In this document: positions 7,791-16,104 of the stretch, one piece after another
Layout: each line of letters starts with the position of its first letter
How positions within the stretch are numbered: the first letter of the stretch is position 1
NCBI GenBank assembly: GCA_964411925.1
Contig: CAYPNI010000049.1
Coordinates: 1 to 30,256 of the forward strand
Direction: 5' to 3'
DNA length: 30,256 nt
Source of the DNA: VFKU01 sp964411925
Lineage (GTDB): Bacteria > Hydrogenedentota > Hydrogenedentia > Hydrogenedentales > GCA-2746185
The notes under the pieces: generated by a model
Databases searched by the model: none
Told to the model about the DNA's origin: nothing
The model's input: the letters and a program-made list of their open reading frames with translations, nothing else
Translations under genes and position numbers: made by a program

Positions 7791-8531
7791 TCAGTCCGCG
7801 GCGTGCGCGGCCACGAATTCGAGGATGCCGTTCTTGAATTCCGGTGCGAACACGCAACCTTGGTGCGTCGCGCCCTCAACATAGAGCACGTCGAGCCCGG
7901 GGACGATCGATTTCCACTGCTCGACCCGGCGTTTGAGGTCGTCGTTCGTTCCTACGATTACTCTCGTCGGCGCGGCAATCGCCGTCATCGCCGCTTCCGA
8001 CGTCGCGAAATCGCCGAACCCGCGCAAACTGGCCTGCAGCCGCTCTGAGGCCGCCGTCGACGTCGCATAATTCTTCGCGGATTCGCTGTCCTCCGGCAGC
8101 CAGCCCATGCCGCCCACCAGCAACGAGCGCACGCGCTCAGGATGCACCGTCGCGAACTTGATCGCGATCATGCCTCCCATCGAGTAGCCCACGACGTGCG
8201 CCCTCTCCGCCCCGGCGTGATCGAGCAGCCGCGCCATATCCTCCACGACATGGATGCCGTGCTGGCCTTCCGGCGGCGCATCGCTCCGCCCGTGGCCGCG
8301 CACATCGGGCATCAGCACGCGGTACTTCTCCGACAGGGCCTGCTGAATGCCGGGACCGCGCCAATTGAGATTGCCGTTGGCCGTGTATCCGTGAATGAGC
8401 AGGACCGGCTCGCCCTTGCCTTCGTCCCAGTAGCGGATGGTTACGCCCTCGGACTCGAAAAACTTCTCCTCCGCCGTCGCGGCGAACGGCAGCAGCACGA
8501 ACAACGTCAGCAGAACATAGAACCGGCGCAT
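7791..8531 (-). CDS. Secreted alpha/beta hydrolase
   Basis: This is a 246-residue exported hydrolase of the alpha/beta fold. The signal peptide is MRRFYVLLTLFVLLPFAATA, probably cleaved before EEKF. The oxyanion motif LLIHGYTANG is at about 44-53, the nucleophile elbow GYSMGG places Ser117, and Asp197 (GTNDD) and His223 (ATHQG) complete the triad. The lid between strands is short (about residues 148-180), and the substrate class is not readable; a small ester or lactone is possible. The ATG at 8531 has GGAG 8 nt upstream, better than the ATG two codons earlier. The ribosome-binding site overlaps the region just after the stop of the DUF3500 gene, 13 nt away, so the two are probably translated from one mRNA. 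Confidence 0.88.
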   Translation of the reverse strand: MRRFYVLLTLFVLLPFAATAEEKFFESEGVTIRYWDEGKGEPVLLIHGYTANGNLNWRGPGIQQALSEKYRVLMPDVRGHGRSDAPPEGQHGIHVVEDMARLLDHAGAERAHVVGYSMGGMIAIKFATVHPERVRSLLVGGMGWLPEDSESAKNYATSTAASERLQASLRGFGDFATSEAAMTAIAAPTRVIVGTNDDLKRRVEQWKSIVPGLDVLYVEGATHQGCVFAPEFKNGILEFVAAHAAD

Positions 8532-8544
8532 GTGCATCACTCCG

Positions 8545-9588
8545 TTAATGCGGGTTGCTGGCCAGGTGTTCGGCGAGGATGTCGCGGCCGTAGTCGCCGT
8601 CGTAGTCGCGCCAGACCGTGTGTACGTGGTTCGGCGTGAGTGCCACCGCGCAGTATTCAATGAGGAATTGCGGACCCGTCACACGGTAGTACTTGCGCTC
8701 GCCGCGCGCGGGATCGCCGATCCAGGCGAACGACAGGTTTTCCCAGCCGCCCGCCTCAACCCGCTTGAGCCGTTCAAACCGCAGGTCGTCCGCGCTGTTG
8801 TTGCAATATTCGAGCACCAGCGCCTGCAACTGCTTTTGTTGGCCGGCATTCAACTTCGCCCACGCGACGCCCTCCGGCTTCATCGGGTCAACTCTCACTG
8901 CGCGCCCGGAGAACATGTCTCCCGGCATCTCTGTTCCGATCGTCGCGGCCGTCTTTTGATCCGCGTCGAGCGCGTTGTACAAGTTCACGCCCAAGTCTTC
9001 CTCGTCCGCCAGGATGCGCTGCGGTGCGCGCGGGCCCTCGGTAATGTCGTGCGGCTCCGCGCCAAAGAACGCCGGCGCCGTCGCAAAGAGTCTCCCTTCG
9101 ACGATTGTGAACGATAGGTAGAGATGATGCCCATGCACGCGCCACGACCACGTCGCATCCGGACCGGGTTCGCCGAAAATCATGATGTTGTAGTTGCGCG
9201 TGCCGTGAAATGCCGGCGCGCGCCCGCGGCCCTGTTCAAGTTCCAGCAAATAATCGTCCAGTACGATGATCTGCGCGGCCTTCTCGTACGCGTCCGGGCT
9301 CAGTCCCGTCTTGAGCAGGTCATGCAACAGCGCGATCTGCGCGTCCGTCATCCCGTCGTAACGCAAGCCCACCACCGGAAACGGCACGGGTTTGAACGCG
9401 GTGCGTTCCGCGTCGTCAAAGGGTTTCAGCGCGATCCCGCGTTGTTCCGCCGAGAGCGACTTGATGAATTCTTGCGCCGCCGCTGTCATCCGCGCGACCG
9501 ACGCCGGCGCTGCTTGCGCAAACACCGCCGGGGAAACCCCTGGTTGGACGAATAACACCGATACGATGATTGAGATGGCAGGGCGCAT
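8545..9588 (-). CDS. Secreted DUF3500 family protein
   Basis: This 347-residue exported protein is recognised as DUF3500, a family without an established function. The signal peptide covers about residues 1-24 (ending VFAQ). Family-like features are the AAQEFIKSLSAEQR helix near the N terminus, FGEPGPDATWSWRVHGHHLYLSF with HGHH at 152-155, and a C-terminal HVHTVWRDYDGDYGRDIL segment. The His-rich and acidic motifs could bind metal or a ligand, but this is inference. The ATG at 9588 has GAGGA 6 nt upstream and starts exactly at the signal peptide; the open frame continues upstream without coding character. It is followed closely by the alpha/beta hydrolase and preceded by the DUF3604 gene after a 118-nt gap containing a short dispersed repeat. 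Confidence 0.85.
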   Translation of the reverse strand: MRPAISIIVSVLFVQPGVSPAVFAQAAPASVARMTAAAQEFIKSLSAEQRGIALKPFDDAERTAFKPVPFPVVGLRYDGMTDAQIALLHDLLKTGLSPDAYEKAAQIIVLDDYLLELEQGRGRAPAFHGTRNYNIMIFGEPGPDATWSWRVHGHHLYLSFTIVEGRLFATAPAFFGAEPHDITEGPRAPQRILADEEDLGVNLYNALDADQKTAATIGTEMPGDMFSGRAVRVDPMKPEGVAWAKLNAGQQKQLQALVLEYCNNSADDLRFERLKRVEAGGWENLSFAWIGDPARGERKYYRVTGPQFLIEYCAVALTPNHVHTVWRDYDGDYGRDILAEHLASNPH

Positions 9589-9648
9589 GACGTGTCCTCG
9601 CGTGAAGGGTACTCGCGGCCAGTGTAACACGCATCTCAATGTAGCTAC

Positions 9649-9665
9649 GGCGAGGACGCCGCTTC
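9649..9665. repeat. Short dispersed hairpin repeat, copy 1
   Basis: GGCGAGGACGCCGCTTC here recurs exactly, in inverted orientation, at 27566-27582. The core CGGCG-AGGA-CGCCG folds into a 5-bp stem. Both copies are intergenic. Here it lies between the DUF3604 stop and the DUF3500 start, where it could act as a weak processing or termination signal, although no T-run follows. Confidence 0.5.
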
Positions 9666-9706
9666 TTCCATGAGCGTCCGTCCGCGGTTTTCGTCCCGCC
9701 CATCCG

Positions 9707-11683
9707 CTATGGCTCAATCCAGATCGGCGAACTCCACCCACGTGCGACGCGCCCGTTTACCGTCTCCATCAACTCGACGCGAAGATACACCGCCGTCCGC
9801 GCGGCAACACTCAACCTGAACTCCTGCTCCAGCACCCGGCCCGGAGTGTCCCAGCGCGCTAATGCCGTCCACGCCGCGCCCTCCGAATACACCATCACCT
9901 CGGCAAATTTAATCGGACTCGGCGCGGCCACTTCGACGTGCCCCGCGACTTCTCCCGAAGCACGCACGGTCTCGCCCATCCGCGATCCCGCCAGGGAGAC
10001 ATCCATCAACATGCGCGCGCCCGTCGTGCCGTAGCACCGTCGCGCCTTGAGCGCCTCGAACACCGCGTCGCGCGTCAGCTCCGGAGCGAACACGGCCGCG
10101 AGCCCGTTGTGCGGCAGGCCGGGATGCGCCTGGTGGTCGTCGCTCGACGCGATCACGCCCATTGGCAACCCCGCCGCCCACGCGTCGCGCGCATAGTGCG
10201 GGCCGTCGGCGCTGCGCGCGCCCGTGTACCGCACGCTTTCGTACGCGAGCGCATCGCCGCGATCGAAGTATTCAGACTGCCCGTGCGCGGAGTAGATCTC
10301 GAGAATCGGACGCAGCGTGGGATTGTGCTCGCGCGTCCAATCCAGCTTCGGCCCGCCCGCACCGCCGCCCGTCAAGATGGGTTGCAATCCCGCGCCATCG
10401 ATCGGCCGATTGTTGATGCCCCACTGTATGCCGAGGTGGTGGGGGATGGTAATCGCGTCCTCCGAGTCCAGCAGTTCCCAGAGACGTTCGACGGAACGCA
10501 CGCGGTGTTCGGGCCACGGCATGCCCTCGACGCCACGGTAGAAAACGTTGTGGTGCCCGTTCGGCAGGCTGCACTCGTAGCCGAGCAACGTGACGAACCG
10601 GCCCGGTTCGTAAAACCGCTCGACGGACTCGATGTTCCGCTGCCATTCGTCCGGCGAGATGCTGTCGCCCCCGCCATCGTCAATGCCGTGCTCGCTCGAA
10701 CCGAAGAAATCGAGCCGGGTTACGTCCCGGGCGAATGCATACTCGCCCAGGCCAATGCCGTCCTTACTGTCGTCCGAGTGGCTGTGCAAATCGCCCCAGT
10801 AGATCCGCCGGGACGGAGCGGACTCATGCACACGTACCGGCCCGCCCGATGCGCGAAACGCGCCCGTAAGTTCCGGGAACACGTACCCCGGTTTCGCCGG
10901 CGTCCAGGGAATTTTCCCAACCGCGCGCCCGGGACCCATTTGCACTGGAACCGGTTCGCCGCCGATACCATTTACAACGAGCTCGCCAGCGAATCCCTCC
11001 GCAACGTTGTCCAACGAGTCGAACAACGCGACGTGAAGTGAAACGGCCTCGTCCACCACCGCGTCGCCCGGCGCTACCAGCAACGCCGACACTGCGGGCC
11101 CCGGATGCACGTGGTACGGCGCGCCGGCGGCGAGCAGGAATCGGCCGCTGCCATCCGCATCCACCGCGACGCGGACCGTGTCCGGGCCCGAGACAATCGG
11201 ACTCGTGGTGTTCTTGAACGTCACGCGGACGGTGTCGCCTTCGAACAACGCGTGGTCGCGCACGGTGAGTGTCACGACATGCCGAAACCGCTCACGGCTG
11301 CCTTCGAAATTGATCTGGTCGATGGCCCGTTCGAGCGTCGCGCCCTCGCGATACGTTTTGCACTCCATGTAATGCGGCGCGGCGGGATCGTTCAGTTGCA
11401 CAGGCTTGATCAGCGGTAGCGGATTGGTAAACCACGCCTTCGGAAAATCGACCAGCAGACCGCCGCCCACCGCGACGCCCTCGCTGCCGATCGCGATCAA
11501 CAGCGAGTAGTCGCCGATCCTTGCAACGTCCATTTCATCCGGATACAGCCGCGACTGGCTCGTGTTCACGCCATCGACGACGCGTGCCGGTCGCGGGGAG
11601 AAGACTTCAATGTCCTGGGCAGCGGCGAACTGAGCAGCCAGGATGAAGCAGCAGAAGCGTGCCGCGATGGTCTTGGCCCGCAT
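9707..11683 (-). CDS. Secreted DUF3604 family protein (PHP-like metal-dependent fold)
   Basis: This is a 658-residue protein with a signal peptide (MRAKTIAARFCCFILAAQFAAAQ, about 1-23). The first about 290 residues look like beta-sandwich domains. The rest shows DUF3604 motifs resembling PHP-type metal centres: YWGDLHSHSDDSKDG with His300 and His302, GSSEHG, LLGYECS, IPHHLG, EIYSAHGQSE and IASSDDHQAHPG. These His and Asp residues are spaced like a polynuclear metal phosphoesterase site, but no reaction is established for the family and I infer only a hydrolase. The ATG at 11683 lies 9 nt downstream of the glyA stop with a poor ribosome-binding site, suggesting it is cotranscribed with glyA and possibly coupled to it. 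Family members are often annotated only as domains of unknown function. Confidence 0.87.
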   Translation of the reverse strand: MRAKTIAARFCCFILAAQFAAAQDIEVFSPRPARVVDGVNTSQSRLYPDEMDVARIGDYSLLIAIGSEGVAVGGGLLVDFPKAWFTNPLPLIKPVQLNDPAAPHYMECKTYREGATLERAIDQINFEGSRERFRHVVTLTVRDHALFEGDTVRVTFKNTTSPIVSGPDTVRVAVDADGSGRFLLAAGAPYHVHPGPAVSALLVAPGDAVVDEAVSLHVALFDSLDNVAEGFAGELVVNGIGGEPVPVQMGPGRAVGKIPWTPAKPGYVFPELTGAFRASGGPVRVHESAPSRRIYWGDLHSHSDDSKDGIGLGEYAFARDVTRLDFFGSSEHGIDDGGGDSISPDEWQRNIESVERFYEPGRFVTLLGYECSLPNGHHNVFYRGVEGMPWPEHRVRSVERLWELLDSEDAITIPHHLGIQWGINNRPIDGAGLQPILTGGGAGGPKLDWTREHNPTLRPILEIYSAHGQSEYFDRGDALAYESVRYTGARSADGPHYARDAWAAGLPMGVIASSDDHQAHPGLPHNGLAAVFAPELTRDAVFEALKARRCYGTTGARMLMDVSLAGSRMGETVRASGEVAGHVEVAAPSPIKFAEVMVYSEGAAWTALARWDTPGRVLEQEFRLSVAARTAVYLRVELMETVNGRVARGWSSPIWIEP

Positions 11684-11692
11684 CGGAATCCG

Positions 11693-13213
11693 TTAGCCGA
11701 AGTGGCGTTCCAGCAGCCCCAAATCGAGCTCCGGATACACCGGGAACTCGTCCAGCAGCGCCTTGACCCGGTTCTGCGCCTCGGCGGCTGCTCCGGGATC
11801 GAGTATGTAGTTCGCCTTGCTGGGCTTTCCCGCGTTCGAGCCCGATTCGATGACGCCCGGCGTCGTGCGGCCAAGCACCAGCTTGAATATCGCCGCGATC
11901 TCCTTCATTTCGTCCGGGCCCATACCGAGCGTCGTGAGCGCGGGCGTGCCGACGCGCAGCCCGCTGGTTGAGATCGGTCCGTTCGGGTCGAACGGGATCG
12001 TATTCTTGTTGAGCGTGATGCGGCATTCGCGCAACGCCGACGCCGCCTGCCGTCCCGTAAGGCCAAAGGTCCGCACGTCGATCAGCAGCAGGTGGTTGTC
12101 CGTCCCGCCGGAGACGACCGACATTCCCTCGTGGATGCACGCGTTCGCGAGTGATCGCGCGTTCGCGACGATCTGGTGCGCGTACGCCTTGAACTCGGGC
12201 GCGTTCGCCTCGGTGAACGCGACCCCCTTGGCCGCCATCACATGGGCGAGCGGCCCGCCAATCACGAGCGGGCAGCCCTTGTCCACGAACGGCGCGAACT
12301 CCTTCGTGCACAGCACCATGCCGCCGCGCGGCCCGCGCAATGTCTTGTGCGTCGTCGTTGTAACGACATGCGCGTACGGGATGGGGTTCTCGTCGCCGTG
12401 GAATACGCCACCCGCGACCAGCCCGGCAAAATGGGCCATGTCCACCATGAACACGGCCCCGACCTTGTCGGCGATCTCCCGCATTCGCCGGAAGTTGATC
12501 GCGCGCGGATAGGCGCTGTAGCCCGCCAACAGAATCAGCGGCTTCACGTCGCGCGCGCGGGCCTCGATTTCGTCGTAATCGAGCAGCAGCGTGTCTTTGT
12601 TGACGCCGTAGTTGTGCGCCTCGAACATCTTGGCAGACACGTTGAACCGGTAGCCGTGTGTCAGATGCCCACCGGACGCCAGGTCCATCCCCAGAAGCCG
12701 CTGGTTGCCCAGTTGTTCCCTGATCTTGAACCATTCGGCATCCGACAACTGCGCGATGGAGGTCTTCCCCGTCAAATCGACCGCGGGCGTCTCGATCCGG
12801 GCCGATAGTATCGCCCAGAACGCGATCATGTTCGCGTCGGCGCCGCTGTGCGGCTGGACGTACGCGTGTTCCGCGCCGAAAAGCGTGCGGGCCTGTGCGC
12901 AGGCGTAATCCTCTATTGTGTCGACGTTGTCGCAGCCTTCGTAGAACCGGTTGCCGACGAATCCCTCGGCGTACTTGTCCGTCAACAGATTGCCCATCGC
13001 CAATTGCGTTGCCAAGCTGCAATAGTTCTCACTCGCGATGAGCTTGAGGTAGCGGCGCTGGTCCGCCAGTTCCTGCACGATTCCGCTCGCGACCTTCGGT
13101 GCCACCCGCGCAACCTCGGAGAGGCTCGCCAGATACGCGACAAAACCTGGGTCCGGCCGGTCGCCGGCGGTCGTCTCGAGGTATTCCTGCAATGCGGTCG
13201 TGGTCAGCGCCAT
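11693..13213 (-). CDS. glyA: Serine hydroxymethyltransferase, long chlamydial-type form
   Basis: This 506-residue PLP enzyme interconverts serine and glycine and charges tetrahydrofolate with a one-carbon unit in the cytoplasm. Core motifs are clear: KLIASENYCS, NLLTDKYAEG, FVQ/YVQPHSGADAN, FMVDMAHFAGL, and TTTTHKTLRGPRGG with the Schiff-base Lys at 290, then SGGTDNHLLLIDV and LRVGTPALTTLGM. It is 70-90 residues longer than the usual enzyme of 415-430. The extra length is an insertion around residues 143-188 (TPAVDLTGKTSIAQLSDAEW...) and a longer C terminus. Both match my memory of Chlamydia and Treponema GlyA. The ATG at 13213 is preceded by a G-run (GGGGG, 5 nt spacing). It heads the minus-strand series glyA-DUF3604 and diverges from the zinc-ribbon gene. 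Confidence 0.95.
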   Translation of the reverse strand: MALTTTALQEYLETTAGDRPDPGFVAYLASLSEVARVAPKVASGIVQELADQRRYLKLIASENYCSLATQLAMGNLLTDKYAEGFVGNRFYEGCDNVDTIEDYACAQARTLFGAEHAYVQPHSGADANMIAFWAILSARIETPAVDLTGKTSIAQLSDAEWFKIREQLGNQRLLGMDLASGGHLTHGYRFNVSAKMFEAHNYGVNKDTLLLDYDEIEARARDVKPLILLAGYSAYPRAINFRRMREIADKVGAVFMVDMAHFAGLVAGGVFHGDENPIPYAHVVTTTTHKTLRGPRGGMVLCTKEFAPFVDKGCPLVIGGPLAHVMAAKGVAFTEANAPEFKAYAHQIVANARSLANACIHEGMSVVSGGTDNHLLLIDVRTFGLTGRQAASALRECRITLNKNTIPFDPNGPISTSGLRVGTPALTTLGMGPDEMKEIAAIFKLVLGRTTPGVIESGSNAGKPSKANYILDPGAAAEAQNRVKALLDEFPVYPELDLGLLERHFG

Positions 13214-13437
13214 TCGTGCCCCCGTTTGGGTTTTGCGGCCAGCCCGGCAGCGCCGTGAGTATCGCCGACCGCTTCGCGCGAAATAAAGTCCCGCGTGGCG
13301 GGTGGCGCGTTCCAGTTTGCCGCGCAGGAGGGGGAATTACTTGTAAAATCGTCCCCAGTATGCGAAAGTAGGGCTCACGAGTCACTGCTGCCGGCGCCCG
13401 GGATTTCGAGCCGTTCGCGCCGAGAGGGATCCGCGGG

Positions 13438-16002
13438 ATGCCCGAGGTTAAAAGCGACACGCTGCGCATTTTCTGCATTTGCGGGCAGAAGATGAAAGTG
13501 TCGGAGAAGATGTACGGCCTTCCGGGCAAGTGCGTGGCCTGCCGTCAAAAGATCCGGATTCCCCGCAGGGACGAAGTGCCCGAAGGCGCAGTTGAAATTC
13601 ATCTCAAAGATTATCCGGAGCTGCTGCGTGGCAAACCCAAGGGCCCCGCGCTCACGGACGAGGAGCGCGAAGCGAACCGCGCGTTGGCCTCGGCCCACGC
13701 GGCGATCGCCGATGGTGCCGGAGAATCCACTCCGAACACCGAGCTGGATCTGCTCGATAGTCCCCCGCTCAATGAGAGCACGAAGCCGCCGCCGGTCGAG
13801 CCCAAGAAACGTTCCGTGGCGTCCGTGCCGCTCGATGTGCTCCCGCCGCTCCAGGTGCTGTGCAGTCTCAACTTCAAGTTATCGCGGCAACTGGACACGC
13901 TGCAGCTGAACAATCACGAAGACGAGGTCCGGCTCGCTGAACTCGAGGGACACGTCTCGCGCGTGCGTAAACTGCGCAACCGGCTCGACGACCATCTGCA
14001 CCAGGTGCTGATGGAAACGGCGATCGAGTTGTCCAATACGCAGGAAAAACTCGCGCAACGCAGGCTGCGGGCCCGGGTAGGCGAGATTTCGTGGGAGGAA
14101 TTCCGCGACGAAATCTACCGGCTGCGCGTCCGGCGCGACCGGCTGGAACGCCGCCAGCAGAACCTTCGCGGGTGGCTGGCCGTCAAGGACCCGTACCTCG
14201 CCGGCGGCCTGCTTGATCTCTCGGTCGACAGCATCCCCAACGAGAATAGCGCCGTCACACTGCCCTCCGAACCGGAGGAGGAAAGCGCTTCGCTCGCGGC
14301 ACTGACGGCCGGGTTGCGTGACGCGTTCGAGGAACGGGCGCGCGTGCGCCAGCGTCTCTCTGAGGTCCAGCGAATGGGCGAGGGCGGCGGCCGCGAAATG
14401 GAGGAGCTGCGCCGCGAAGTGGGGCAGCAGCGCGTGCTCGCGCGCGCCCGGGTCGCGTATTACCAGGATCGCCTCCAGCAAATGAAGAAGGACTACACCT
14501 CCGACGTCGAGACGGCCAACGCCGCGCTCGGTGTTGCGAGGGACAAGCTGCGCGTGGACGGTATTTCGCGCGAGGAATACGACGCGGTCGAACGGGAAGC
14601 CCTGCGCAGCAAGCGGGACATTGCGCGCGCGCGCGCGGTCATCTCCCGTGCGCTCGGCGCCAATTCCGCGGTGGATGTGCCGTCGCCCAAGGGAACTTTT
14701 CTCGAGCGGCTCGGCGTTTCCGGCGGCGACAGCATCGGCACCGACGCGATCGCCGGCTATGCCGCCGTTGTATTGCTTTGCGCGAGTATTTTCGCTCCGA
14801 CGGTGGGCACAAAGTCGCTCCTGTCCACCGCGATGGATTTCGTGTCCACCGACAGCGCGGTCATCTGGCTGTTCGTCGCTCCGCTCGCGCTCGCGGGCAT
14901 CGCCGGACTCGCCGTCTCCATTCATCGCAGTACCCTGCGCGGCGCGTTGTATCTCGCCGGCGGGTTCCTCGGCTTTGTCGCCGGCGCCTACCTTGTCAAT
15001 GAAGGCAGTTACGGTCTCGGCTCGCTCGCGTCTCGGTTCAGAACGGTCTCGCCCTGGTATCTCCAACCCGGCATCGTGCTGTTTTTCCTCGGTTGCACGG
15101 CGATGTCCGTCGCCGGCGCACTGGCGCTATGGCCGATGCGCAAACACCGCGTCTGGCCTGTGGCGGTTGCCGTGGCCGCAGTGCTCGCCATGGCCGTCAT
15201 CTTCACCGACGCGTTTGGCGCACTTCGACCCGAACCCAAGACGGCGGTGACGCTCACTTCCGATACTCCTGGCGCCGGTGTCATTCGCGTGACGAATACC
15301 GGCGGACGCGCGGCGCGCCTGCTTTCCCGCGCGGCCGATTCGCGCGATGGATTCCGGTTCCTGGTCGAGCGCCGCGTCGGGCCGACGTCGTTCGCGCCCA
15401 CCACCGGACGCGGGCCGCTGTTCGAAGCGCGTACGCCCAATGAGCACGGCGAGCTGTTCAAGGTGGAAGCGGGCGGTGTGCAGGAGTTGCCGTTCGTTCT
15501 CGACCCTGGCGAGTACCGCGTATCGCTCGAACCGCGCGCGCCGGGACAGCCGATCGAGACTCAGTTCACGATTGAAGGCCCGCCCCCGTCTGCGACACCG
15601 TCGCAACCGCAACTGCCTGCCGCACCGGCACCCGTACCGGCGGACGCGACGGCGACCGATCCGGCCGTTGCAGCCGGCGAGACAGGCCAGCCGGACGCCG
15701 CCGCGGCAGGCGGTGAATCGGAACCGGGCGCAGAAGACTTCGCGGCGGAGCCGGAAGAAGCCGCGGCGGGCCCCGAAGTCGAGCTGAACGGTATTGCGAG
15801 CGTCGGCGAGTCGCCGATTTTCACGCTTGACGTGTACCACACCGACGGTCTCGATCAGCGCCTGTCGATCCCGCTCGGGGGGACCGTTTGGGGCGAGTGG
15901 ATCATCGAAGAGTACAATCCCGAAGAGCGCACCGTCACATTGAGTAAAGACGGCCGCTTCCTGATTCTCCGCCGCGGCACCCCGGTGACCCTGACCCCCT
16001 GA
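13438..16002 (+). CDS. Zinc-ribbon, coiled-coil, five-TM protein with C-terminal GspC/PilP-like domain
   Basis: I do not recognise this 854-residue protein as a whole. A zinc ribbon opens it (Cys13, Cys15, Cys32, Cys35 in FCICGQKM...GKCVACRQKI), of a kind common in PVC bacteria. A charged, Arg/Glu-rich stretch from about 130 to 410 is predicted coiled coil. Five hydrophobic segments follow at about 437-457, 474-494, 500-520, 541-566 and 572-593. After them comes a beta-rich region (about 600-710, RVTNTGGRAARLL and LDPGEYRVSLEPR). A Pro/Ala/Glu linker runs to about 780. The final 70 residues (GIASVGESPIFTLDVY...VTLSKDGRFLILRRGTPVTL) resemble the small beta domain of PilP/GspC-type secretion proteins. 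The ATG at 13438 has GAGGG 9 nt upstream. The 224-nt gap to glyA should hold both divergent promoters, but none is convincing. A membrane scaffold linked to an envelope machine is a guess only. Confidence 0.8.
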   Translation: MPEVKSDTLRIFCICGQKMKVSEKMYGLPGKCVACRQKIRIPRRDEVPEGAVEIHLKDYPELLRGKPKGPALTDEEREANRALASAHAAIADGAGESTPNTELDLLDSPPLNESTKPPPVEPKKRSVASVPLDVLPPLQVLCSLNFKLSRQLDTLQLNNHEDEVRLAELEGHVSRVRKLRNRLDDHLHQVLMETAIELSNTQEKLAQRRLRARVGEISWEEFRDEIYRLRVRRDRLERRQQNLRGWLAVKDPYLAGGLLDLSVDSIPNENSAVTLPSEPEEESASLAALTAGLRDAFEERARVRQRLSEVQRMGEGGGREMEELRREVGQQRVLARARVAYYQDRLQQMKKDYTSDVETANAALGVARDKLRVDGISREEYDAVEREALRSKRDIARARAVISRALGANSAVDVPSPKGTFLERLGVSGGDSIGTDAIAGYAAVVLLCASIFAPTVGTKSLLSTAMDFVSTDSAVIWLFVAPLALAGIAGLAVSIHRSTLRGALYLAGGFLGFVAGAYLVNEGSYGLGSLASRFRTVSPWYLQPGIVLFFLGCTAMSVAGALALWPMRKHRVWPVAVAVAAVLAMAVIFTDAFGALRPEPKTAVTLTSDTPGAGVIRVTNTGGRAARLLSRAADSRDGFRFLVERRVGPTSFAPTTGRGPLFEARTPNEHGELFKVEAGGVQELPFVLDPGEYRVSLEPRAPGQPIETQFTIEGPPPSATPSQPQLPAAPAPVPADATATDPAVAAGETGQPDAAAAGGESEPGAEDFAAEPEEAAAGPEVELNGIASVGESPIFTLDVYHTDGLDQRLSIPLGGTVWGEWIIEEYNPEERTVTLSKDGRFLILRRGTPVTLTP

Positions 16003-16104
16003 TTTCGCGCCGCTCGCGAACCGTGTGGCGCATACGGTGGCGGGCTCAAGGAACCGGCGGCCAGCTTCGGCCCGTTCGTCGAAAAAGTTCGCAGCGCCCG
16101 CGGG

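Noticed and set aside
16003..16104. Terminator between the convergent zinc-ribbon and TPR genes
   Set aside because: TTCGCG/CGCGAA just after 16002 and GCCCGCGGGC near 16100 are short palindromes. The first has no T-run, and the second has no loop and only a distant T-run.
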